Positions 34,438-43,448 of a DNA stretch of 58,044 bases are shown piece by piece. The stretch is from Methanobacterium sp. UBA279 (GTDB lineage Archaea; Methanobacteriota; Methanobacteria; Methanobacteriales; Methanobacteriaceae). Made by a program: the position numbers and the translations under genes. Numbering within the stretch: position 1 is the stretch's first letter; each line of letters opens with the position of its first letter. Location of the stretch: contig DAQK01000016.1 of assembly GCA_002502855.1 (NCBI GenBank), positions 1 to 58,044 on the forward strand, read 5' to 3'. Under the pieces are notes generated by a model, which searched no databases, was not told the origin of the DNA, and saw only the letters and a list, made by a program, of their open reading frames with translations.

Positions 34438-36021
34438 ATGAATAAATCATATAAACTCCTTTGGATATTTGTTTGTCTCTTTATTGGAGTTTTAATTCTT
34501 TGTTTCTTAATTAATTCCGTCACCACAGATGAATCCTTTAACGGATTTTCTGGAGAAGTTAACGATACCGTCATCATCTGTTCTGCAACTGGTGATATGA
34601 AGGCTCTGGAGGTGGGTGTTGCATCCTACGCCGGGAAAGAGGGGATACCTCTTATTTTAACCAGTCAAACCATTCCCTTCCCATTGAATGAATGGTTTTC
34701 CCTGTTTAAAGACAGGGCTAATATCAAGAAGGTAATCCTGATTGGTCCGGTTTCCTCCTGGCAGGTTCTTTCCTTGAAACTGCTTAATTTAAATGTTGAG
34801 AGGATCGACGGATCTTCTAAAGCAGAAATCCTCACTGAAATGGCTGAGAAGGCTTACAAATCCCAAGATACAGTTATAATCACCTCTTCTGATCCATCGG
34901 CTTCACTTTTAGGGGCTTATATGGATGTCCCTGTTTTTGTGGTTGCTGAACCAGGTGAATACGTCTCTTCTGACACTCTAGAGCCTGAATACGAAAGTTA
35001 CATATCAGATAATAATATAAAACGTGTTATTGTTGTGGGAACTGTTTCTCAAGGTATAATAGATAATTTGAATTCTAAAGACATCCAATTAGAGAAAATA
35101 GGGGGGGATGACAATTTCCAGACCAGTGTCCTGGTTTCCGATAGAATCAGGGATATCCTTGGTCAGAGGAGTGTTGAAGTTAAAACTGCTTACGCTGGTT
35201 TCTATGGGGAATTACCTTCCATCATACCCCTGGCAGTACGTAATAACTCGATAATCCTGACAGACCCTACTATTCACATGGATGAAGCATTAGATTATCT
35301 AACAACAGTTGGAATAGATGATGTAGTCATTACCAGGAACGGTCCGGCCGATTACCTGCAGATGGAAGAGCCGGATTTCGTATCAAGCAGGTTCATAGAT
35401 AGACTGCATGCGGCGGGTATTGATACTTCCTCATTAACCAATTTCAGGACCATCAACGAGGCAACCGGTTTATACGAAACCAAGATGATGGCTGCCGAAG
35501 TTCTTCATGGAACTGGCCTTTTATGGGGGGATAAAGGATTGGATCCGAGTTTAACCCTTCTGGATTCAGTTAGAACTGTTACTACTGATTATCCACCTAT
35601 CTTAGACACAGTTTTAAAGGGAGGTAATTGGGGTTCAAGTACAGGTTCTCAGCTAACTGTTAAACAAATAGGTTTGAATGAATGGTACTACCAGTGGAAA
35701 GGTATTCATCCATATATATGGCAGAAGATTAATGATGATGATTGGTACTGCTATTCAGGCATCCAATATTCCTGGCACTGGATCCATGCCAATAAAACAG
35801 AGCATGGCATACTCACCGACAGCACCAACGATACCTGGACAGTGGAATATCTAAGTGATAACCAGGTTTATAATCGGGTTTACTGGGTTAAAAAAGGAAA
35901 TATATGGGAAGAAATACACTCTGAAGCATCATTCAACTGGAAAAAAGAATTAAATTCCTGGATATGCTACCAGAATGGAGTTAATGGAAGTTTTACCCTG
36001 TTTCCGCATTGTGTTGACTAA
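34438..36021 (+). CDS. Exported protein with cell-wall-binding-2-like repeats
   Basis: A 527-residue protein with an N-terminal signal anchor (LLWIFVCLFIGVLILCFLI). From about 40 to 330 there are repeats that alternate VIICSATGDMKALEVGVASYAG, PLILTSQ, IKKVILIGPVSSW and IKRVIVVGTVSQGIID. That is the CWB_2 (cell wall binding repeat 2) pattern known from clostridial surface proteins. The C-terminal 180 residues, rich in Trp and Tyr (WYYQWKGIHPYIWQ; WHWIHANKTEHG), look like a wall- or sugar-binding part, but I do not recognise the family. I use ATG 34438, because GGTG lies before it. A pseudomurein role is inference. Confidence 0.72.
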   Translation: MNKSYKLLWIFVCLFIGVLILCFLINSVTTDESFNGFSGEVNDTVIICSATGDMKALEVGVASYAGKEGIPLILTSQTIPFPLNEWFSLFKDRANIKKVILIGPVSSWQVLSLKLLNLNVERIDGSSKAEILTEMAEKAYKSQDTVIITSSDPSASLLGAYMDVPVFVVAEPGEYVSSDTLEPEYESYISDNNIKRVIVVGTVSQGIIDNLNSKDIQLEKIGGDDNFQTSVLVSDRIRDILGQRSVEVKTAYAGFYGELPSIIPLAVRNNSIILTDPTIHMDEALDYLTTVGIDDVVITRNGPADYLQMEEPDFVSSRFIDRLHAAGIDTSSLTNFRTINEATGLYETKMMAAEVLHGTGLLWGDKGLDPSLTLLDSVRTVTTDYPPILDTVLKGGNWGSSTGSQLTVKQIGLNEWYYQWKGIHPYIWQKINDDDWYCYSGIQYSWHWIHANKTEHGILTDSTNDTWTVEYLSDNQVYNRVYWVKKGNIWEEIHSEASFNWKKELNSWICYQNGVNGSFTLFPHCVD

Positions 36022-36022
36022 T

Positions 36023-36067
36023 TAAAAGTTAGCCTAAAAGTTAATTAAATTTAGCTAAAAGTTAGCC
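36023..36067. repeat. Short direct repeats TAAAAGTTAGCC
   Basis: TAAAAGTTAGCC occurs at 36023-36034 and 36056-36067, with a variant TAAAAGTTAATT at 36035-36046. The last copy runs into the end of the afpA gene. It lies between two converging genes and may be slippage or a weak terminator region. Confidence 0.45.
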
Positions 36068-36619
36068 AAAGTTTTCTTCAAACACCTTTCTAATTTCATG
36101 GGGAGTTCTTAATATGTAGGTATTGTCCATCTTGGCCAGTTTCTGGGCGTGCTCCACGTCCTCCTTCCGGATGGTTAGTTTCAAATCTTTACCGTCCGGG
36201 AGCTTGGTGATGGTGGTTCCTTCTTCTAAATCTGCCGGTAGAATGTAGAGAGGAACATTCGCTTTCTGGCCCATTATGGCGGCATTGGATATGAGGGTGT
36301 CTCCCATCCTCAGAGCTATCTTGGCCACTGTATTGGAGGTTCCCGGGGCAACTAGCATGAATTCATACTTTCCCAGCTGGATGTTACCAGCTAAAAAGGG
36401 AGAATTAGCATTGATTTCCACCCAGATTTTATCGAATGCGCTTTCAATTTCATGGGATATTTCATAATATTTTATAACCTGATCCCCAGCTTTAGAGATG
36501 AAAACTTCAATTTCAACCTTATTTTTGTAATCTTCATTTATATCCACCATCACTTGAACAGTTTCCTCTATCATATCTCCAGCACCGGTTATTCCCCAAG
36601 CCACTTTCCTTTTAGCCAT
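36062..36619 (-). CDS. afpA: Archaeoflavoprotein AfpA / DmrB-like
   Basis: A 185-residue flavoprotein of the archaeoflavoprotein family. It begins MAKRKVAWGITGAGD, a flavodoxin-like FMN-binding start, and has EFMLVAPGTSNTVAKIALRMGDTLISNAA in pieces, plus NVPLYILPADLEEGTT. Relatives include AfpA, which takes electrons from ferredoxin, and DmrB, a dihydromethanopterin reductase; which applies here cannot be read from sequence. I start at 36619, because GAGGTGGGA lies 4 bases before that ATG; the frame upstream lacks a binding site. It stands alone, converging with the gene before it. Confidence 0.82.
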   Translation of the reverse strand: MAKRKVAWGITGAGDMIEETVQVMVDINEDYKNKVEIEVFISKAGDQVIKYYEISHEIESAFDKIWVEINANSPFLAGNIQLGKYEFMLVAPGTSNTVAKIALRMGDTLISNAAIMGQKANVPLYILPADLEEGTTITKLPDGKDLKLTIRKEDVEHAQKLAKMDNTYILRTPHEIRKVFEENFG

Positions 36620-36821
36620 AAATTCCCACCTCAAATAAAAATTTCTTCCAAACAACTTTAAGGGCCCTGAATGTTTAATTGATTAGTTATTTGGATTTAT
36701 TCCTATAATTTTTTTTCTCGATACATATTTATTCATGAAAATTAGAATAGAATTAAACGAGTGAACTTGCAATTCAAGACATAGCTTTTTTATCCTAAAT
36801 TATTAGTAATGGGGTTATTTT

Positions 36822-38174
36822 ATGGTGAACAAACGATTATTCGGAACATTTGGCGTAAGAAGAAGGGCTAACGAGGTTTTAACACCTGAATTTGCTTCTA
36901 AACTGGCGGCTGCCTATGGTACCCTGATGAAGGGACAGGTTGCCGTGGGTGGGGACACCAGAACATCCACACCAATGATTAAACATGCCGTGCTATCTGG
37001 GCTGCTCTCTTCAGGCTGTCACGTTATAGATCTGGGAATTTTACCTACACCAGCTGTTCAATATGCAGTTAGAAATTATTATGACGGTGGAGTAATCATC
37101 ACCGCTTCCCACAATCCTCCCCATGACAACGGTATCAAGTTCGTGGACGCCGATGGAATCGGGATCAGCGATGATATGGAGGAGAAGATAGAGGACATGT
37201 TTTTTGATGAAAATCCCGACCGTGTACCATGGGATGAAATCTCTGAGGTGGAAACTTCCGACATTATCGATGAGTACATAGAGAACGTGATAAACCGTGT
37301 GGACGTTGATGCCATTAAGGATGCTGGATTGAAGGTAGTGGTGGATTGTGGAAGTGGAGCGGCCTGTTTCACCACCCCTTATCTGCTGAGGAAACTGGGA
37401 TGTCAGGTTACGACCATGAACTGCCAGCCAGATGGATTCTTCCCTGGTAGAAATCCGGAGCCCACCGAGGATAACCTGCAGGACCTGATAAATGCCGTGA
37501 AAAAATTAGGGGCGGATCTGGGAATAGCCCATGACGGTGATGCAGACCGGACCATATGTATAGATGAGAAGGGGAACTTTGTTTTCGGTGATAAAACCTT
37601 CGCCCTGGTTGAAAAGTACATGCTCAAAGAGAATAATGGAGGCCTTATCGTCACTACCGTGGCCACTTCACAGGCAATTTATGATATAGCCGAAGAATAC
37701 GGTGGCGAAGTTATAGCAACCCGGGTAGGTGATCTTCTGGTTGCCCGGGCGCTTAAAGAAAATGATGGTCTCTTTGGTGGGGAAGAAAACGGAGGGCTTA
37801 TATTCCCGGACTTTGTATACGGACGTGATGCTGCCCTTTCCACAGCTAAGATCGTGGAAACAATGGCCAAAGAGAAGAAATCTCTTTCCAAGCTCATAGA
37901 TGAGCTTCCTTCCTACTGGTCAGAGAAGAGAAAGGTGGAATGTCCTGATGAACTTAAAGGGGAAGTAATGGAAAAGATAGCAGAAGTTACCTGTGAATTT
38001 GAAGTGGACACCACCGACGGGGTTAAAATCTTAACCGAGGAAGGATGGGTTATAATCCGCCCCTCCGGAACCGAGCCTATATTCAGGTGCTTTGCAGAAG
38101 CTAAAACAGAAGAAGATGCCAAGAAAATGGCAGAGTGGTGTATTAAACTGGTTTTAGAGCAGCTGAAATCTTAA
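36822..38174 (+). CDS. glmM: Phosphoglucosamine / phosphomannose mutase
   Basis: A 450-residue alpha-D-phosphohexomutase. It has the four-domain landmarks LFGTFGVRRRAN, GGDTRTS, the phospho-serine loop TASHNPPHDNGIKF (Ser at about 96), the metal loop DGDADR, the sugar loop GGEENGG and the phosphate loop RPSGTEP. GlmM converts glucosamine-6-phosphate to the 1-phosphate for UDP-GlcNAc, needed for pseudomurein; a phosphomannomutase role is equally possible by family. The metal loop sits in AHDGDADRTICID. It starts with ATG 36822 and has no partner on the same strand. Confidence 0.88.
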   Translation: MVNKRLFGTFGVRRRANEVLTPEFASKLAAAYGTLMKGQVAVGGDTRTSTPMIKHAVLSGLLSSGCHVIDLGILPTPAVQYAVRNYYDGGVIITASHNPPHDNGIKFVDADGIGISDDMEEKIEDMFFDENPDRVPWDEISEVETSDIIDEYIENVINRVDVDAIKDAGLKVVVDCGSGAACFTTPYLLRKLGCQVTTMNCQPDGFFPGRNPEPTEDNLQDLINAVKKLGADLGIAHDGDADRTICIDEKGNFVFGDKTFALVEKYMLKENNGGLIVTTVATSQAIYDIAEEYGGEVIATRVGDLLVARALKENDGLFGGEENGGLIFPDFVYGRDAALSTAKIVETMAKEKKSLSKLIDELPSYWSEKRKVECPDELKGEVMEKIAEVTCEFEVDTTDGVKILTEEGWVIIRPSGTEPIFRCFAEAKTEEDAKKMAEWCIKLVLEQLKS

Positions 38175-38210
38175 TTTTTTTTAACTTACAGCGAGAAAAA
38201 ATAAGATTAA

Positions 38211-38489
38211 CTATCTTTCATCGTAGAAACCGTAAAACTGGGAACAGTAATCGCACATGGGGAATTTACCGTACTTGTAGTGGCTGCAGTCGTCCTTGTT
38301 CATATCGAATTTCTGGAGGCAGAAGTAGCAGGTTTCTATCTTCACTGGCTTGTCTTCTGATTTGTCATTAGTTCCTTCTGTTTCATCGTTAATTTCTGAT
38401 TTGTCGTTAGTTTTATCGGTTCGATCTACCTTCTCTTTTACTTGTGTGGTAGATTTTACCGTACTGTCCTTATTATTTATTTTAAACAC
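38211..38489 (-). CDS. Small zinc-finger-like protein, unknown
   Basis: A 92-residue protein. The first half is polar and low complexity, rich in Lys, Asp, Glu, Asn and Thr. The second half has CYFC, CSHYKYG and CDYC (about 54-57, 68 and 80-83), spaced like a zinc finger with a His. I do not recognise a family. It ends 36 bases from the GlmM gene, converging with it. A nucleic-acid or protein-binding role is only a guess. Confidence 0.6.
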   Translation of the reverse strand: MFKINNKDSTVKSTTQVKEKVDRTDKTNDKSEINDETEGTNDKSEDKPVKIETCYFCLQKFDMNKDDCSHYKYGKFPMCDYCSQFYGFYDER

Positions 38490-38603
38490 CTCTAAAAGAA
38501 ATGGAGTTGACTGACTTTACATTTAATCAGGTGTTCTTTAAATAATTTAGCATTGAATTTAAAAATTAAAAATATATAGGTAAAAAAGTGGATGAAAAAA
38601 TTT

Positions 38604-38924
38604 TTATAAAAATTCACGCTTCAACTGCAGAGTGACGCTCATCTCCTGCACTCCATCTTCCACGTCCTTTATGGGGGAAATCCCTCGGAAAATGTATTCC
38701 ACTGCACCTGCATCGGCTATTTCAAGAAAAACTGGTTCTAACTCATCTAAATCGTCGAAGTAGTTGTGGATGTTGGTGATATCTGCTACTGGGGCTACAA
38801 AGGATACTACGAGTGCATTTTCCCTCTTATTTTGCAGGGTGATGAATTCTTCACTTACTTCCAGCAACTTCTTATCTTTCTCTTTACTCCCGGTACCTCT
38901 TCTAAATACGAAATTATTTACCAT
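38604..38924 (-). CDS. Hypothetical protein
   Basis: A 106-residue protein that I do not recognise. Secondary structure looks mixed: a charged N-terminal part (RRGTGSKEKDKKLLEVSEE), then strands ENALVVSFVAPVADITNIHN and AGAVEYIFRGIS, and ending in MSVTLQLKREFL. No Cys, no membrane segment, no known motif. Codon use and base content resemble the neighbours, which argues for a real gene. It faces the adenosine-specific kinase gene on the same strand with a gap of about 115 bases. Confidence 0.6.
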   Translation of the reverse strand: MVNNFVFRRGTGSKEKDKKLLEVSEEFITLQNKRENALVVSFVAPVADITNIHNYFDDLDELEPVFLEIADAGAVEYIFRGISPIKDVEDGVQEMSVTLQLKREFL

Positions 38925-39040
38925 TTCAATCCCTCTAAAGATTAAAAATTCTTACAAACCTATCATATACTGTTTTGTTGTCCAAGCTTAATATTTCTTT
39001 TTGCAGGGAAAAAATTTAAAAGAAGTTCCAAGAGGCTTGT

Positions 39041-39529
39041 TTAGAATTTATACCCGATATCTCTCAGGAACTTCTTACGACCTTCCATGTCGTCTTCAGT
39101 TTCTACATCACCGGGACTTGATCCGTCTATTACTCCTAATATCCCTCTGCCCTGTTTTGATTCGGCGATGATAACCTGTACTGGGTTTGCTGTGGCACAG
39201 AATAGGTTCACCACTTCCGGCACGCTTTTTATCCGTTGGGTCACGTTTATAGGGAAGGCGTTCTTCAGGTATATCAGGAAGCTATGTCCGCAGGCCATGT
39301 TCTGGATTTCACGCGCCGCCAGTTTGGTGAGTTCATCATCGTTGCCGGCCCGTCTGACCAGGCAATCACCGGAAGCTTCTCCAAAGGCAAGGCCAAACTC
39401 TGCCTGTGGTACGGTGTTTACTATTGCTTCATAAAGGTCTTCCACAGTTTTTATAAAGTGGCTCTGTCCCAGTATTAAATTACAGTCTTCTGGAACTTCT
39501 AATTGGTAGGTCTTGATTTCTAAGCCCAT
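39041..39529 (-). CDS. Adenosine-specific kinase family protein (PF04008)
   Basis: A 162-residue protein of the family named after Pyrobaculum PAE2307, reported to act as an adenosine-specific kinase. Signatures are EFGLAFGEASGDCLVRRAGND, LAAREIQNMACGHSFLIYLKNAFPINV, and LFCATANPVQVIIAESKQGRGILGVIDG, all in pieces and in family order. AGGAGGAACTGTAA stands before the ATG. Many archaea have one copy; its place in metabolism is unclear. The gene is read away from the XRE-cupin gene. Confidence 0.86.
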   Translation of the reverse strand: MGLEIKTYQLEVPEDCNLILGQSHFIKTVEDLYEAIVNTVPQAEFGLAFGEASGDCLVRRAGNDDELTKLAAREIQNMACGHSFLIYLKNAFPINVTQRIKSVPEVVNLFCATANPVQVIIAESKQGRGILGVIDGSSPGDVETEDDMEGRKKFLRDIGYKF

Positions 39530-39739
39530 TTACAGTTCCTCCTGTTGTTTATTGGATTTTTTCAACGTCCGATTAATTGTCATTAACAATCATTATATAT
39601 TAGAAATTTAAATTAATAATACATACCGATTTTTTTTATAATAAACTACAAATTGGAATTAGACTAAATTTCATTAAAATAATATTTGATAATATAACAG
39701 GATTATCGAAAAATAATTGATACAGATTGTGGTGTTACC

Positions 39740-40294
39740 ATGAAGGAAAAGATGAAAGAAATTGCACAACGAATTTCAGAATTAAGGGAATTATCTGATA
39801 TTAGTCCGGAGGAAATGGCGGATTACCTGGATATTCCACTGGATGTCTATTTGGGATATGAAAACTACACCAGTGATATTCCAGCCAGTGACCTCTTTGA
39901 AATATCCCATAAACTCGGGGTGGATATGGGTCTGCTTTTAACTGGTGAAGAAACCAGGATGAACATATTCACCGTAACCAGAAAAGGTAAAGGGATACGG
40001 GTGGAGAGGAGGAAACAGTACCAGTATGAAAACCTGGCTGAGAAATTCATCCACAAGAAGGCAGAAACTTTCATGGTGACTGTGGAGCCCAGAAACGATG
40101 GGAGTAAACCATCAACCAACTCACACCCCGGGCAGGAATTCGATTATGTCCTAGAAGGAACACTGAAATTTTACATCCACGACAACGAAATCATCCTAAA
40201 TGAAGGGGATTCAATATTCTTCGATTCACAATATGAGCATGCTATGGAAGCATTAAATGATAAACCAGCCAGATTTCTGGCGGTAGTACTATAA
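39740..40294 (+). CDS. XRE-family regulator with cupin domain
   Basis: A 184-residue protein: an HTH_3 DNA-binding domain (about 5-62, SDISPEEMADYLDIPLDVYLGYE) and a C-terminal cupin (about 112-182, HPGQEFDYVLEG ... ILNEGDSIFFDSQYEHAM). Cupin regulators of this type sense small acids or sugars. It ends 19 bases before the acyl-CoA synthetase on the same strand, so it may regulate or sense the substrate of that pathway. The dimer operator is not evident. Confidence 0.9.
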   Translation: MKEKMKEIAQRISELRELSDISPEEMADYLDIPLDVYLGYENYTSDIPASDLFEISHKLGVDMGLLLTGEETRMNIFTVTRKGKGIRVERRKQYQYENLAEKFIHKKAETFMVTVEPRNDGSKPSTNSHPGQEFDYVLEGTLKFYIHDNEIILNEGDSIFFDSQYEHAMEALNDKPARFLAVVL

Positions 40295-40313
40295 AATTAA
40301 CTGGGGATAAAAT

Positions 40314-41996
40314 ATGACAACTTTACTCTATTCATTTGTCCCGGAAATAGAATACGAGTCTTACCAGGAATTTATAGAAAAATTCGAGATAAAAGTACCG
40401 GAGAACTTCAACTTCGCCTATGACATAGTGGATAAATATGCAGAAATCAGCCCGGATAAAACAGCCCTGGTATGGTGCAACGATTATGATAAGGAACGTA
40501 TCATAAGTTTTAAGGAACTTAAAGAATACAGTGACAAAACAGCCAATTTCTTCAAAAACTGTGGAATAAAGAAGGGAGATAAGGTGATGCTCACCTTAAA
40601 AAGCCGCTATGAATTCTGGTTCTGCATCCTGGCCCTGCATAAACTGGGGGCCATCACCATCCCCGCCACACATATGCTAAAAACCAGGGACATCGTGTAC
40701 AGGGTGGAAAGCGCCGGTATCAAGATGGTGGTATGCATAGCCGAAGACGGGGTTCCAGAGTACTTCGACGAGGCAGACGAACAACTGAAGGATGTAAACC
40801 TTATTAAAGCACTGGTGGGAGATGATGAAAGACCAAACTGGATCAACTTCCGCAGTGAAATCGAGAAGGCATCACCTGAATTTGAACGCCCCACCGGAGA
40901 CCAGAAAACAGGAAATAACGAGTCTATGTTGGTATATTTTTCTTCAGGCACAACTGGCCTCCCTAAAATGGTTGAACACGATTATATATATCCCCTGGGA
41001 CATATTATAACGGCTAAATACTGGCAAAATGTAAAGGAAGAGGGTCTGCACTACACTGTAGCAGACACCGGATGGGCTAAGGCTATGTGGGGACAGATCT
41101 ACGGACAATGGATAGCCGGGAGCGCAGTCTTTGTATATGATTATGAGCGCTTCGATGCAGCCCGTATGCTGGAGAAAGCATCAAAATATGGTGTCACCAC
41201 CTTCTGCGCTCCACCAACCATCTACAGATTCCTCATAAAAGAAGATCTATCAAAATATGACTTTTCAACCCTGCAATACGCCGTGACTGCAGGCGAACCC
41301 TTAAACCCGGAGGTATACAATAAATTCTACGAATTCACCGGTTTGAGATTGATGGAAGGCTTCGGCCAAACCGAACTTGTGGTATGCATAGTCAACTTCC
41401 CCTGGATGAAGCCCAGGCCAGGTTCCATGGGAAAACCATCCCCCGGATACAATATAAAATTAATGGACAAAGACGGTAACATCTGCGATGTTGGTGAAGA
41501 AGGAGAAATAGTCATCGAAACCAGTAGACAGAAACCTCCAGGACTTTTCAATGGATACTACCGTGATCCAGAGAAAACAGCCGAAGTCTGGCATGATGAT
41601 TATTACCACACCGGAGACACAGCTTGGATGGACGAAGACGGCTACTACTGGTTTATAGGTAGAAACGATGAAATCATAAAAAGTTCAGGATACCGGATCG
41701 GCCCCTTCGAAGTAGAAAGCGCAGTAATATCCCACCCCGCGGTATTAGAGTGCGCTATAACTGGTGTACCACACCCAGTAAGAGGACAGGTGGTTAAGGC
41801 CACAGTAGTACTCACCAAAGATTACGTGGCATCTGAAGAGCTTAAACTGGAAATACAGAACCATGTCAAAAAGGTAACCGCCCCCTACAAGTACCCACGG
41901 GTAATAGAGTTCGTGGATGAACTACCCAAGACCATCAGTGGTAAGATAAGAAGGATAGAGATCAGAAGCAAGGACCAGGAAAAAACAGCTGAATAA
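40314..41996 (+). CDS. AMP-forming acyl-CoA synthetase
   Basis: A 560-residue member of the AMP-binding (ANL) superfamily, making acyl-CoA from an acid, ATP and CoA. Motifs: the P-loop YFSSGTTGLPKMVEH, MEGFGQTELV, YHTGDTAWMDEDGYYWFIGRNDEIIKSSGYRIGPFEVE in pieces, and the catalytic Lys in KTISGKIRR. It resembles medium/branched-chain acyl-CoA synthetases rather than true acetyl-CoA synthetase (no long N-terminal Acs region). It sits between the XRE-cupin gene and vorCBA; in this order it would feed isobutyrate-type acids to VOR. The acyl specificity is inference from the neighbours. Confidence 0.88.
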   Translation: MTTLLYSFVPEIEYESYQEFIEKFEIKVPENFNFAYDIVDKYAEISPDKTALVWCNDYDKERIISFKELKEYSDKTANFFKNCGIKKGDKVMLTLKSRYEFWFCILALHKLGAITIPATHMLKTRDIVYRVESAGIKMVVCIAEDGVPEYFDEADEQLKDVNLIKALVGDDERPNWINFRSEIEKASPEFERPTGDQKTGNNESMLVYFSSGTTGLPKMVEHDYIYPLGHIITAKYWQNVKEEGLHYTVADTGWAKAMWGQIYGQWIAGSAVFVYDYERFDAARMLEKASKYGVTTFCAPPTIYRFLIKEDLSKYDFSTLQYAVTAGEPLNPEVYNKFYEFTGLRLMEGFGQTELVVCIVNFPWMKPRPGSMGKPSPGYNIKLMDKDGNICDVGEEGEIVIETSRQKPPGLFNGYYRDPEKTAEVWHDDYYHTGDTAWMDEDGYYWFIGRNDEIIKSSGYRIGPFEVESAVISHPAVLECAITGVPHPVRGQVVKATVVLTKDYVASEELKLEIQNHVKKVTAPYKYPRVIEFVDELPKTISGKIRRIEIRSKDQEKTAE

Positions 41997-42095
41997 ACCA
42001 GTCTGTTAAAACGCTAATCCTTCATTAATTTTTTAATTTAAGGAAATTCTAAAAAAATTAAGATAAATTCTAAAAATTTGATTTAATTATCTAAG

Positions 42096-42377
42096 ATGAA
42101 CAACATGACAGAAGAGAAGGAAAAAAGAAGACCTTACCCTGTAATTAACAAACTGGAGTGTAAGGCGTGTGAAAGATGTATATTAGCCTGTAAAAGGGGA
42201 TCTTTAAAGATGAGTGATGATGTAAATCCCCGGGGGTACCATTACGTGGTTTTTGAGAGAGATGACTGCACAGGATGTGGGGACTGTTACTACACCTGCC
42301 CGGAACCCCTGGCTATCGAAGTTCATATACCGAAAAAAGCCGGGAAAGGCAAAACAACAACTGAGGAGGAGGAATAA
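42096..42377 (+). CDS. vorC: VorC: ferredoxin subunit of 2-oxoisovalerate oxidoreductase
   Basis: A 93-residue two-cluster ferredoxin: CKACERCILACKRG and CTGCGDCYYTCPEP. In the first motif a Lys follows the last Cys where Pro is usual. The vorB start codon directly follows its stop, and GAGGAGGAATAA at its end provides the vorB ribosome site. No good Shine-Dalgarno is seen before its own ATG (42096), so it may be translated from a leaderless message or from ATG 42105. It is the delta-type subunit of VOR. Confidence 0.87.
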   Translation: MNNMTEEKEKRRPYPVINKLECKACERCILACKRGSLKMSDDVNPRGYHYVVFERDDCTGCGDCYYTCPEPLAIEVHIPKKAGKGKTTTEEEE

Positions 42378-43448
42378 ATGGCCACCCAGCTAATTAAAGG
42401 AAACACCGCAGTGATAATTGGGGCCATGTACGCCGGATGTGACTGTTACTTCGGATACCCCATCACACCAGCCACTGAAATTCTCCATGAAGCTTCAAAA
42501 TACTTCCCCATGGTGGGGAGGAAATTTGTCCAGGCTGAATCAGAAGAAGCAGCCGTAAACATGGTCTACGGAGCCTCAGCCGCTGGACATCGAGTGCTAA
42601 CTGCCTCCTCCGGACCAGGAATAAGTCTGAAACAGGAGGGAATATCCTTCCTCGCCGGGGCAGAACTGCCCTGTGTAATTGTGGATGTAATGCGGGCCGG
42701 TCCGGGACTGGGAAATATAGGGCCAGAACAGGCAGACTACAATCAACTGGTGAAAGGAGGAGGACATGGAAATTACAGAAACATAGTCTTAGCCCCCAAC
42801 TCCGTCCAGGAGATGTGCGACTTCACCATAAAAGCCTTCGATCTGGCAGAGAAATACCGCAACCCCGTGGTGATCATGGCCGACGGAGTGCTGGGCCAGA
42901 TGGTGGAACCACTTAAATTCCCGGAAGAAGCAATCAAGCCCCAGATAGATGCGGGCTGGGCTGTCTGCGGGACCAAGGAAACCATGGGTAACTTGGTAAC
43001 TTCCATATTCCTGAACTTTGACCAGCTGGAGGACTTCAATTTCAGACTCCAGGAAAAGTACCAGAAAATAGAGGAAAATGAAGTGGACTTTGAGGAATAC
43101 CAGATGGAAGATGCGGAGATAATACTGGTAGCCTATGGTATAAGCAGCAGAATATCCAGATCAGCCGTTGAGCAGGTGAGAAAGGAAGGGATAAAGGCAG
43201 GACTCTTCAGGCCAAAAACCCTATTCCCCTTCCCAGAGGAGAGGCTTAAAGAATATGCCCAGAAAGGTGAAACTCAATTCATATCAGTAGAGATGAGTAA
43301 TGGTCAGATGAGGGAAGATATAATCTTATCAATTGGATGCTCCCGCCCGGTGGAACTGGTAAACCGTATGGGCGGAAATATAATGGATGTAGAAAGTATC
43401 ATACAAAAAATCAGAGAAGTAGATTCAAAAAGAGCCGGAGGTGAATGA
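42378..43448 (+). CDS. vorB: VorB: alpha subunit of 2-oxoisovalerate:ferredoxin oxidoreductase
   Basis: A 356-residue pyrimidine-binding subunit with FGYPITPATEILHEASKYFP, AESEEAAVNMVYGASAAGHRVLTASSGPGISLKQEG in pieces, GPGLGNIGPEQADYNQLVKGGGHG and the C-terminal ISVEMSNGQMREDI. The loop is typical of VOR and KOR alpha subunits. Together with VorC and VorA it converts 2-oxoacids of the branched-chain amino acids to acyl-CoA, or runs backwards. Its last codons overlap vorA by 4 bases. Confidence 0.92.
   Translation: MATQLIKGNTAVIIGAMYAGCDCYFGYPITPATEILHEASKYFPMVGRKFVQAESEEAAVNMVYGASAAGHRVLTASSGPGISLKQEGISFLAGAELPCVIVDVMRAGPGLGNIGPEQADYNQLVKGGGHGNYRNIVLAPNSVQEMCDFTIKAFDLAEKYRNPVVIMADGVLGQMVEPLKFPEEAIKPQIDAGWAVCGTKETMGNLVTSIFLNFDQLEDFNFRLQEKYQKIEENEVDFEEYQMEDAEIILVAYGISSRISRSAVEQVRKEGIKAGLFRPKTLFPFPEERLKEYAQKGETQFISVEMSNGQMREDIILSIGCSRPVELVNRMGGNIMDVESIIQKIREVDSKRAGGE

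Noticed and set aside
38211..38489. Shadow of a neighbouring gene
   Set aside because: Rejected as a shadow: nothing codes on the other strand here, and the Cys pairs look like a real zinc-binding module, so it was kept as a gene.
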